In this document: positions 32,801-41,100 of the stretch, piece after piece
How the letters are laid out: each line of letters opens with the position of its first letter
Numbering within the stretch: position 1 is the stretch's first letter
From: Elysia chlorotica
Lineage: Eukaryota; Mollusca; Gastropoda; Plakobranchidae
NCBI GenBank assembly: GCA_003991915.1
Contig: RQTK01000519.1
Location: forward strand, 115,141 to 179,140
DNA: 64,000 nucleotides
Direction: 5' to 3'
Position numbers and translations under genes: made by a program
The notes under the pieces: generated by a model
Databases searched by the model: none
Told to the model about the DNA's origin: nothing
Seen by the model: the letters and a program-made list of their open reading frames with translations, nothing else

Positions 32801-35628
32801 ATGTACTGTTCTTACAAAACAAACAAAAAAACAGATACAACCTTTGGTATTGATGTGATAACTGATAGGTTTGTGGTTTTAACCCAATCGCTCCAAAAGC
32901 TTTTGACTTACCAAACTCTTCAATGTAGTCAATGCATTCTCTGACAAGGGCAGGCAATTCTATTCCGTCATGTGATCTGTTTCTCTCTACTGCCACAGCA
33001 AGCGGAACTCCGAAAATTGGGTTCTCTGTGACACCTGTTGTATCAAGACATGATATAGTTTTAAAAAAGCTGTAAGAATGTTTGTCTTGCTAGAGAAGAC
33101 AGAGCATATTGACATAAAAAAATTGAAGTGTGGATTTATATTTATTTTAGAGACAGCTGCTCTCCGAAAATCTAGACATTGGCGATTTTTTTGTATGGAT
33201 TGCAGTCTCTTCTAAACTAAAAATGTTAGATTTTGACCTTCAATAAAGTAGTGTCAGACTGAGCAACAGATGTCCAGCATTTCTCTGATGATAAAGATAA
33301 TATAAACTAAACACAGTGAAGAAAAGATCCATAAAATGCCAGTCTTCAAGGGCAAAAAAGTTAGCTGTCTCTAACTGATCTGACGAAAATCTCTTTTGTG
33401 AGTATTCATGTGTTTCACATTTTGTTTCTTCTAAATTATTTGGACTTAGTGCTTTCAAATATTCAGAGTGAAAAAATGCATGTAAATAATTATATGCAAA
33501 TGATTTAAAGGCCATTCATAATGAAGTAATGTTACATCCATTATAAGAAATCAGTTGGGTTTTTTTCAGATTTATGGATGTTCCATTATCCTTAAAGTCT
33601 GTGTATAAAAGGATGACTGTTGAAAATATTCAACATTTGAGATGAGGGTAATCTTGAAGAGGCTATCATAATCTTTATAATACCAGCTCCTTTCCCTGTA
33701 TAAAAACATCTGAACCTGATATGATTGTAAGATAGATAAGAGAAGTAAAAAGGGGAGGTTAAAATGCACAATATACCTGATAAATGAGTATGACCAAATG
33801 CACATAAAAATTTTTATAAAAAATTGTTTTCAATAAAAAAAAAAAGTTCATATTAAAAGAACTTACTTGGTGGTTCAATTGTCGGGGTTGAGTCCTGGTG
33901 CCCATGCTTTGACTTCTTTTTATCTTTTTTGTGTTTCTTTTTCTCTTTTTCCTCCTTCTTCTTTTCTTTTTCCTCAGCTTTTGCTTCTTTATCTTTTTTG
34001 TCTTCCTGATAATAATAAATATTGAGTTGGATTTAAAACATAGAATAAAAATAAGGGATTGTATGGAATCAATTAACTGGTACAAAAAAGAAACTGGGAG
34101 ATCAGGAAAAAAAATGTAATCAATGACACAATGTACCTTTTCTTTTGTTTTCTCTTTTCGCACAGGGAACTTGAAACTTGGCTTGGCTCTTTCTTTCTTT
34201 TGCTTGCTGGGACTCCTGATTGAAAATTTAAAAAAAAACATTACATTTACAAAAATTTACAGATTTGATTTACAATAGTTGAAAAATAGTTACATTCATA
34301 TATTACATAAAATACCACATCATCAGAACTCTATAACATAAAAAGTCAATGTAACTAAGAGATTAGTCCATACATGGTTAAAAATACAAGCCAACAATTT
34401 AGCATATTTGGACATCAACATCCCCCATTTTGCTGAGTAGAATAAAAATATTTTAAGAAATAATACAACTTGAGGGGGAAAATAATAACCTTGGATGAGA
34501 AAGTTCTAACTGGGCTAGGTACAACAATGTTCACGCGGCAGATTCTATGTAATCTATTAAAAAACCTTTGCTGTAGTGTTTTGAGCTCTTTCGACATAAA
34601 TTCTCCTGAGAAAAAAGTCATTTCTGCCTTGTCTAAGATTAGAATTAAATTTTACTTGAGATCTTCAGCTAATGCCAAAGGTTCATCATCCGAATCTTCA
34701 GCCTCAAACATCTGGTAGCCCTTTTCCCTTTTCTCTCTTTTCCCATCTCTTTTGCGGCTGGAGTCTCTCTTTCTGTCATCATCTCCTGTATTAAAAAAGC
34801 ATACAATAAATAGATACATGTAAGTTTCACAAAACAAGTAATGAAATTTTAAATATCATCAATTTCCTAACACTGCATCACTGTCAATTTTGTGCTGTAT
34901 CTGTTTATACATTACACATATCCCTGATTACTCCTATGTCTCTTGGTTCCAAGCATCCAAAATTTTGATAAAGGATTGTGACAAAATCTGGAAAGATTAT
35001 AACAAATACCCATTTGCCATCAGTTGATGAACTATATTTGAAACACTGCTCTTCGAAAATCACATACAGAAAGATAAACACCCCATCTTAACAAAATAAA
35101 AAATATAATAAAACAGTGATAAACTTAAGTCACACAAAAAACAAACTAAGAGATACAAAAATTCATTTGACACCAAAACAGATAAAGTGAAGCGAGACTC
35201 ATCATAGAAGAATATAAACTAAAATATATAAAATATTCTAATTAACATTATGATTATTATAATTTGTTTTTTCTCAATGAAGAATGTTCAATGCCAACTA
35301 TGTGTGTGTGTGTGTGAGTACCTATGTGTGAATGAGTTTTGTTACATATGAATACACTGTACATGTTTTACCCTGTAATCAAGCTAAATTGTCCATGTGT
35401 ATTGATAAAGTAATATCTTATATCTTAAAACTAGGAGAAATAAAAGTAAGATTCATTTTTAAAAGTAGTATGTTTTAAGACAGTAATATGTTCCAAGTAT
35501 TAGGAAGAAAGCTGTATACAAAGGCATGCATAGTATATATCAAAAGAATGAAATTACTGTGGATTGAGTAATTTATATTTATATGCATATTTTTCACCTG
35601 TATCAATATCTTGGCTTTCAAAACTCAT
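23036..35628 (-). CDS. RALBP1: RalA-binding protein 1 (RLIP76): RhoGAP and Ral-effector protein, complete, 14 coding exons
   Basis: RalBP1 is a Ral effector with GAP activity for Cdc42/Rac and links Ral to endocytosis. The coding exons, from 5' to 3', are 35628-35598, 34785-34656, 34215-34137, 34005-33867, 33034-32912, 32268-32065, 31264-31146, 29602-29472, 29113-29023, 28534-28424, 27724-26479, 25729-25652, 24724-24522 and 23149-23036. All introns are GT-AG and the phases agree, giving 2799 nt (932 residues and TGA). Residue layout: Lys-rich N-terminus (1-126), RhoGAP domain (about 127-319) with arginine finger R176 in GIYRMSG, LLKLFLRELPEPVL and NVSIVLSPTM, Ral-binding helical pair (about 335-386) with the LWEVQR motif (W374), an acidic insert (387-801), and a C-terminal coiled coil (802-932). 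Human RALBP1 is 655 residues; most of the excess is the insert. The start is the first ATG of the exon that joins in phase. A 5' UTR exon further upstream is likely but not defined. Identity is secure. Confidence 0.95.
23182..23288. repeat. 36-bp tandem repeat, three units
   Basis: Unit words ACAGACAGTGAGAATCC and TACCTGCTAAC recur every 36 bases. Because 36 is a multiple of three, the plus strand reads a 12-residue repeat containing TDSENPNNIPAN. It lies in RalBP1 intron 13, antisense to the gene. Confidence 0.9.
23820..23945. repeat. About 60-bp degenerate tandem repeat
   Basis: TAATGTCAAAATG-CAT and GACACTGATCTAAT-AACACATT recur about every 60 bases, 2.5 times. Intron 13 of RalBP1. Confidence 0.75.
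24018..24497. repeat. Long inverted repeat (foldback) in RalBP1 intron 13
   Basis: The left arm, about 24018-24180, and the right arm, about 24365-24497, are reverse complements over roughly 130-160 bases with some mismatches and gaps. Shared words include CATAACCCTTGATAG, TTGGCATCACTAGAAACGGC and TTTCAAAGCAACTATAT. The spacer is about 185 bases. The right arm ends about 24 bases from the exon 13 donor (24520-24521). Confidence 0.9.
24522..24724 (-). CDS. RALBP1: RalBP1 exon 13, coiled coil and acidic Ser run
   Basis: Acceptor CTTTCAG, entry phase 1. It reads (A)DELRQKIATEHSEMERLSQEI, matching the human coiled coil, then a Ser/Asp/Glu run (SSSSSDSEDEDD) that human also has in a similar form, and ends LILDNEALE before a GTCGGT donor. 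Confidence 0.95.
24722..25060. repeat. Imperfect tandem triplication including a copied exon 13 start
   Basis: Units begin at about 24733, 24879 and 24969 and share GGGAAGGTGAGAATAGATATG, TATGCGTTATTGA and ATATGATGCCTCTTGAGAA words. The second unit is preceded by a copy of the first about 50 bases of exon 13 (24827-24873). The right-hand flank (25045-25170) also resembles 21975-22110 near the 3' UTR. Confidence 0.85.
24834..24869 (-). other. Possible in-frame 36-nt mini-exon, duplicated from exon 13
   Basis: A copy of the exon 13 start with its CCCATGCTTTCAG acceptor. It encodes ADELRQKIATEH and then meets CA|GTGAGA, a good donor. In the parent exon the same place reads CAGCGAG, so the donor came from a C-to-T change. 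Length 36 and entry/exit phase 1 mean inclusion would add 12 residues to the coiled coil without a frameshift. Use in mRNA is not known. Confidence 0.4.
25652..25729 (-). CDS. RALBP1: RalBP1 exon 12
   Basis: 78 nt, phase 1 to 1, reading GDEGEVERLLEEEYALKL then EEEELLAI, which aligns to the human EQEELLAM segment before the coiled coil. Confidence 0.93.
26479..27724 (-). CDS. RALBP1: RalBP1 exon 11, large acidic insert
   Basis: A single 1246-nt exon, phase 0 to 1, gives residues 387-801. It opens IKMGKKNVELAERRRT directly after the Ral-binding helix (TQLKRK). It then runs through about 330 residues rich in Glu, Lys, Ser, Thr, Val and Asp, a Pro/Lys-rich part containing PSPPQEKPKPKKYEYRKAP, and ends RWRELEEELLGRG. 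The fully open frame, the splice phases and the start and end matches show that it is coding. No known domain is visible; it is predicted to be disordered. Confidence 0.93.
28424..28534 (-). CDS. RALBP1: RalBP1 exon 10, Ral-binding helix
   Basis: 111 nt, phase 0 to 0. It contains SLLNQLHAEL and LWEVQRVVTQLKRK, the second helix of the Ral-binding coiled coil. The Trp, Arg, Thr and Lys residues in register with the human Ral contacts are kept. Confidence 0.95.
28655..28731. repeat. (AAT)n microsatellite
   Basis: Trinucleotide tract in RalBP1 intron 9. Poly-Tyr and poly-Leu frames on the minus strand are artefacts. Confidence 0.97.
29023..29113 (-). CDS. RALBP1: RalBP1 exon 9
   Basis: Phase 2 to 0. 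It reads YVPPLKPAHSKWCLDLPDN then LTALEEELAKQ, linking the RhoGAP domain to the Ral-binding helices. Confidence 0.93.
29472..29602 (-). CDS. RALBP1: RalBP1 exon 8, end of RhoGAP domain
   Basis: Phase 0 to 2. Contains LQNVSIVLSPTMQIS, the conserved RhoGAP asparagine-bearing block. Confidence 0.95.
29815..30140. repeat. GA-rich low-complexity tract
   Basis: About 325 bases almost free of pyrimidines on the plus strand, with a pure (GA)n core at 29847-29888. In RalBP1 intron 7 it reads as a long polypyrimidine tract in the transcript. Confidence 0.95.
31146..31264 (-). CDS. RALBP1: RalBP1 exon 7, RhoGAP
   Basis: Phase 1 to 0. Contains RVIADLPTCNRLLLSWMIVH, matching human LPECNYLLISWLIVH. The donor is the less common GTCAGT. 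Confidence 0.93.
31555..31612. repeat. G/GA-rich tract
   Basis: A run of about 14 G embedded in GA-rich sequence, in RalBP1 intron 6. Confidence 0.85.
32065..32268 (-). CDS. RALBP1: RalBP1 exon 6, RhoGAP core with arginine finger
   Basis: 204 nt, phase 1 to 1. Contains ACEGIYRMSGVKSKV, with the catalytic arginine R176, and VASLLKLFLRELPEPVL. The GTAGGT donor keeps the frame; reading on past it runs into intron. Confidence 0.96.
32912..33034 (-). CDS. RALBP1: RalBP1 exon 5, start of RhoGAP domain
   Basis: Contains NPIFGVPLAVAVERN and VRECIDYIEEFG, typical of the first RhoGAP box. Two acceptors nine bases apart (CAACAG and CACAG) are both in frame, so three residues at the start may vary. Confidence 0.95.
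33867..34005 (-). CDS. RALBP1: RalBP1 exon 4, lysine-rich
   Basis: Phase 0 to 1. Lys/Glu-rich (KEKKKHKKDKKKSKHGH), like the Lys-rich segment before the RhoGAP domain of human RALBP1. It ends STPTIEPP. Confidence 0.92.
34137..34215 (-). CDS. RALBP1: RalBP1 exon 3
   Basis: Phase 2 to 0. Reads SPSKQKKERAKPSFKFPVRK, aligning to human KKPSFSKKKEKDFK. Confidence 0.92.
34656..34785 (-). CDS. RALBP1: RalBP1 exon 2
   Basis: Phase 1 to 2. Reads DDDRKRDSSRKRDGKREKRE then KGYQMFEAEDSDDEPLAL. The GYQMFEAEDSDDE part matches human GYAAFQEDSSGDE. Confidence 0.92.
35598..35628 (-). CDS. RALBP1: RalBP1 exon 1 coding part, start codon
   Basis: ATG at 35628 gives MSFESQDIDT before an ACAG|GTGAAA donor in phase 1, which joins exon 2 in frame. 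No homology supports these ten residues. The call rests on phase, donor quality and the lack of a start codon in exon 2. Confidence 0.7.
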
Positions 35629-36039
35629 ATTTCTTGATATTTAAAATATGAACACAGCTACAACTTCCTCAACTTCTGAACCTGTATTGTGGGGAGGGAA
35701 GAAAGTATCAGAAATTGCAAAGTAGCCTTTATTTAGTGATAAAACTTCAAGTAGTCTATAAGAGTGAAAAAAGGTAAATATATCTTGGAAGACCCTTAGT
35801 ATGCGTTATTTGAAATTTTTATTTTTTATGTAACATTGTTACAGTAAATAAAATTAATAATAATATGTAGAAAATCTTTCTTTCAGAGCATGTTTTGAAC
35901 CTTTTTTTTACTTTTCATATGACTCATTTATAGGTTTAACACAACAAACTTCTAATATTCATATATTTCATGTCTGTAAACACATCCACTCTGAATAATC
36001 ATCAAGAACAAAAATTCAAAGAGTTTTAGAAACAATGGC

Positions 36040-36164
36040 AGAATTTTTTAGGGAAAAGTTTTCCGGACATTAGACTTGAGAACCAGTTAAAAAAATTTCC
36101 GGAGGAGCCAGACCGAAATTATATTTCCAGAATTCCTGAAATTTTCGGAAAAGTGGCATCCCTG
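36040..36164. mobile_element. hAT-like element end (fragment)
   Basis: Ends in GTGGCATCCCTG at 36153-36164, the same terminal word as the right end of the hAT-like element at 46400-47216. The other end was not found, so this is a fragment or solo end. It lies upstream of RalBP1 exon 1. Confidence 0.4.
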
Positions 36165-37116
36165 AATTAGATTCTAGAGCGTTTGCCGTCTCTGGCTATA
36201 ACTATAGCTTTATTGACCCTTTCATTAATCATTTAAACAGAGAGGGATGCAGCAGCTGAGAATCGAATCACGGGTGTGAGTGTCTATCTAGTACAAACTA
36301 TATTACCTCTAGAGTGTTTCTGTCTCTTTATAAATATCATTTAAAACATCAGTTTTTGTCCAAATTTTGCTATACGCACAACATGTAGTACTTTTGTCAA
36401 AATTTTGCTATTCACACTAGATGTAAATTTTAGTGTTTTGGTTTAAATCGAATTATATGGCCTTACCGTCGAATAAAGATTTAATCTGTCTAGATCTAGA
36501 TCTAATCCTAGAACTGATCTCAGGTCTAAATAAAGATGTTAAGTCAAATAATGGCTTTACAAAGCCTTTGTGGATGTTATTTATATGGAAACAAAATATC
36601 ATAAAATATACATTTAGTGCGCATTCACTACAAATACTTATACATGCATAAATTCTTATCATGGACAGTCTAAATCAAGTTTCACTTAAAAGCTTACTCT
36701 TTAGTCTATAGAATGCTAGATCTATCCATCTGAAAAATGTTGGGAAGGTGGGGCAGTTTGCTGCTGCTTGTAACTCTCATATGCAGTATATTTCTTTTGT
36801 TTTAATATGGATCTGAAACTAGATAACGACAGGTCTAGTTCTACTTCTAGGCCTAATTCTGGAATTTCTTGCAGTACGCCCTAGCTCTTGAAAAGCATAG
36901 ATTTAACAGTGAGAAGTGAGCAGTGAGCACAGTGTTAGGGATTGCAACCCCAATGTTTAGTTGTTTATGGTTGTCTTTCTTACTTCCTGCAAATTGCTGA
37001 CAATTTAGAAGGCGTTATAGCTCCTCGCAGTAGTCATAATAATTATTTGTAGGACCTAGAACGTGGAGTGCAGTGTTAGCTTAGTAAATGAAAGAAATCA
37101 TAATGATAAGAACAGC

Positions 37117-37121
37117 AACTA

Positions 37122-37183
<62 letters not shown>

Positions 37184-37234
37184 AATGATGATCATCATGA
37201 TCATGATAATGTCATGATGATGACAATAATAATC

Positions 37235-37304
<70 letters not shown>

Positions 37305-37562
37305 TANNNNNNNNNNNNNNNNNNNNNNNNNNNNNNNNNNNNNNNNNNNNNNNNNNNNNNNNNNNNNNNNNNNNNNNNNNNNNNNNNNNNNNNNNNNNNN
37401 NNNNNNNNNNNNNNNNNNNNNNNNNNNNNNNNNNNNNNNNNNNNNNNNNNNNNNNNNNNNNNNNNNNNNNNNNNNNNNNNNNNNNNNNNNNNNNNNNNNN
37501 NNNNNNNNNNNNNNNNNNNNNNNATGATGATGATAATGACGACGACGACGACGATGATGATA

Positions 37563-37631
<69 letters not shown>

Positions 37632-37632
37632 G
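37117..37632. repeat. (ATG)n/(AAT)n microsatellites flanking an assembly gap
   Basis: ATG units run 37117-37180 and AAT units 37235-37300, then N from 37307 to 37523, then ATG units 37524-37632. The gap size is nominal. Frames read across it are artefacts. Confidence 0.97.
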
Positions 37633-37987
37633 TAATAATTATTGCAAAAATACACATGTAATACATGTAATTTTGGGGTGTAAAATTCCAACCTATAGCA
37701 TATAACAACACTTCTTAATCATAACTGACTTGTGAGCAAACGTAGTCGTAGTCTAGACGTAATGTTTACAAACAACAGGTCCATGCTTTCGTGTTATAAA
37801 TCCAGCTTTGTCCACACTCCACAGTCATACACATATAACGCTGGATTATTATTCTAGATCAAAATCAAGAATACTAGATCTACTCACATGACGCTGATAC
37901 CATGAATGTGCCTGTAATTCTGAGATAAATAGATCTAGTCTAGATCTAGATCTAGATGGTGTAGAGTCTACTTTGACGAGAGAAATT

Positions 37988-38134
37988 ATGTGTGTAATAA
38001 GAGCTGTATTGCTCCTTGTTTTCACAGTTTCGCAAGTAAGATCTAACACTTCTCCCTCTATTCGCATCGGCACTTTCAACATTTGGAATGTTATGTTCAA
38101 TTGGAAGGAACGGCTTCAGTACATCGCATCTGTT
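37988..38134 (+). CDS. EEP protein exon 1: signal peptide and first catalytic motif
   Basis: The first ATG after an upstream in-frame TTG; MCVIRAVLLLVFTVSQVRS is a good signal peptide. It continues SIRIGTFNIWNVMF, the first EEP motif, and ends before a GTT|GTAAGT donor in phase 0. Confidence 0.88.
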
Positions 38135-41100
38135 GTAAGTGAAATTGGTAGAGTCAGCATTATCTGGTGCCTAGGCCTAGAAGCTAGAGATTTAGAGCGA
38201 CTGTAGGTGCGACTTTCCACATTTATCTAAATTTTAGTCCTAGCGCAGCAGAGCTAGCTAAATCTAAGAATCTACATCTTTACTCAGATAAATTGCTTTT
38301 AAAGATTGCCTGCAATTTACTCTTGTCTTAATAATAAATATATTTCTATCCAAATAATGAACAAAAACGCTGTATATTGAACTAGGAGAGATTTTTTCTA
38401 GCTTAGAATGTTAGAGAGTGGCCTGTTCAAATAATTTTATTGAGCTTGAAGTTACATACATATTATACATGTGTATTTAACCTCTAGTGTGTGTAGCAAA
38501 ATATGGATCAAATCACTATACACAAGGAGTGCAGAAAAAAATGAGTATACATACATGTTTATATTGTACATTTTAGTGCGTTTCGATAACCTGTGCATTG
38601 ATATAACGGGGCAGGGACAGGGTCGAACATGGATACAGCGGGAGTTTGAGCGAGCTGTAGAGGAAGAATAAAGAACGGCATTGTTTTGTTTTCCACGCCC
38701 TAGCCTAACCACAGCCGCGTGGGATGGGTTCATGGTTTGCACTGCTAAAGTGCGGGACTAGGGGTGGGGAAGGGAAGAGAGGGGTTGGGGGATAGGCTGA
38801 AAGCAGGCCCGATGTCTGCGCATTGTGATGCGTAATGTTATCTTACCAGTCAAGACTACTGTTACACAAGTTGAAAAACGCAAACAAAAAAAATGGTCGT
38901 AATCGATCGGCGTGGGGAGAGGGGAGAAGGGGGTGAGATGCGTTAGGTCTATGTGTGTAGGGACATGGGCTAGGTGGGATGCGTAATGTTATCGAAACAC
39001 GCATTCATGATTCACTCCTATGTCCTAATTTCCACTAGCTATAGTCTATACAAATATGCAGCACAGAAGGCGAATTTTACGGCATTAATTCCTAATTTCT
39101 ACTAATCTGCCATCTGCATTTTTTGCGGCCGCAAATATTAGGGCCAAAGGCAAACTTTGGCAAATTCCCCAAAATTGGCAATTCTTGACAAATTTCGGCA
39201 AAATGCGAGAAAAAAAAAAAGAAGTAAAAGTGCGATATTCGCAGTTGCACCTTTATATTGGCCCAAACCCCAAGGGAAGCTACTCTCTAGGCTAATTCTA
39301 GTTATTACATACATTATTGATCTAGAATAAATTCCAGTCATGGATCGTTTCCTGAAAAAAGACCCCAAGTGTGCCAGGCACACAACAGCTCAAGAGAGGC
39401 ATAGTGAGTTCAAGAGTTGGACACATGTCAGTGGTCAGCTCTTGTTCTGCACCTCTTGCAACATTGTGCTTGACCACAAATGAAAGCCGGTCACATTATA
39501 CTGACACCGACCCAGCCAGGATTCGAACTCGGGACCTTTTGCTGGTTGGTTGGTTGGGTTGGTTTAACGTCCAACAGCAGCGCTATGTAGACTATTTTGT
39601 GGACGGGCACCAAGACAAAAGTCTGACAATTATATGTGCTGCCACAAACGAGACAGGGAGGGGATACCATGACTCATGTCTCAGCCGATAACATTATACA
39701 AACACAGACCCAACCAGTAGGGAACGCAACAGCCAGGATTCGAACTCTGGACTTTTTGCGTCGGAAGCCGGTGTTCTACCCCTGGACCACCGCGCCCCCC
39801 AATAACAGCAACTAGATCGTATCGTAGTAGTAGTACTTTGGTCGGCGTGCCACGCGGTGCCCCCCCCCCCTCTTTTTTGTGACCGTATTTAATTATCTTA
39901 TTACATATTTGTGAACTGGTGAAATTATTATCGTCTTCTCCGCCATAACTACTCAAGGTACAAACTTGAAATTTAGATATATTGGTACCTTGGAATTTTC
40001 TGAATGTTTTAGGCTGGTTCATTTATTTTTCACGATGACGCACAAAGCATTAATTGGATTTTAGGAATTGAAATTGATTCGTCGATCAAGCAGCCATTGC
40101 TGTTTTTTTTTAATTTTAGTTAGCTAATCGGGCTAGATTGAAATAGGTGCAGGGCTCTATTTCAATTGTTTAGATTTCTTGCCGTAATTATTATTGTTTT
40201 CTTAAACCCATTTAATGTCAACACTACCACTTATAGATTTATATAATTTTTTTTTTCTTTCCGTTCGACATGTTTACGTGTGGGCTCTGCTCGGGTAATA
40301 ATACTGAATTCCAAATCTATCAAATCTGTATCTTTCGGGGTTTAAAAACATTCGAGCGCAGTTTAAATTCTATCTGAATATACCTCGACTATCATCGAAA
40401 AGGGGATAAGGGGCATTATTAATATTATGTTGTATATCATTATATTATGCGCTATATAAATGTCCTATATTATTATGATTATTGTGTTAGTGCTGGAAAT
40501 AATAATGGCTGCCTCCTTTAACACGATAAATTGTCTTTTGTTTTTTAAATTTCATATAGCATGTTTATATTTTTTGGATGCTTAATTATGCCCGACAAAT
40601 TTAGTTCCTTTTGGCAAAATTTTTGACAAATTTTGGGTTTTTTGTTGACAAAATTTGGCAAATTTTAGACCCCAATTTGACAAAAAATGCAGATGACAGA
40701 CTAATTATACAATACAGGATGCAAATTTTACGCACGACTGAAGGAGAAGATGGCTTATAACAAAAGGAAATGTTTTTCAATTAAGAAGAAGGCTGAAATA
40801 ATCAACAAAGTTGACAGGAAGAAAAAAAACGAAAGCCCAAATTGGCAGAGACTATGAGATTTCATCTGGTACCTTGTACACCTTTAGAGAGAAAGAACCG
40901 ATCCTGTCAGCTATCAACAAAGGACAATTCAAACCAGACCACTTTTATCAAAAGTGAAAAGTGTATTTAAAAAAAACAAGAAACCAACCAACAAACAAAA
41001 ACAAAAACGAAAAAAAAAATATTTAAAAAATTGAACTAATAAAACTAAAAGTAATATAAAAACAGTGCCTACGGCCCAATAGTCACGTTTATTTTATTGT

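Larger units (their letters stand above)
35629..37987. promoter_or_regulatory. Divergent intergenic region between RalBP1 and the EEP gene
   Basis: About 2.4 kb separate the start codons of these two divergent genes, so both promoters and any 5' UTR exons should lie here. Seen in it: AGATCTAGATCT words at about 36488-36505 and 37924-37955, a candidate minus-strand donor GGAA|GTAAGA at about 36982, the ATG/AAT microsatellites and a 217-base assembly gap. No TATA box can be singled out. Confidence 0.4.
39105..40701. mobile_element. Non-autonomous DNA transposon with terminal inverted repeats and TA target duplication
   Basis: The left end ATCTGCCATCTGCATTTTTT (39105-39124) and the reverse complement of the right end GTCTGTCATCTGCATTTTTT (to 40701) match at 18 of 20 positions. 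Both are flanked by TA (39103-39104, 40702-40703), the target duplication of Tc1/mariner/pogo-type elements. No transposase frame lies inside. SINE pieces (39480-39800) are nested in it. Subterminal TTTGGCAAATT-type words occur at both ends. Confidence 0.7.

Noticed and set aside
33759..34241. 160-codon minus-strand frame as one exon
   Set aside because: It spans two RalBP1 exons and the intron between them in a frame that is wrong for the second; splice sites and homology define separate exons 3 and 4.
37076..37711. Frames of about 200 codons on both strands
   Set aside because: They run through microsatellites and an N gap; poly-Asp, poly-Ile and poly-Tyr are artefacts.
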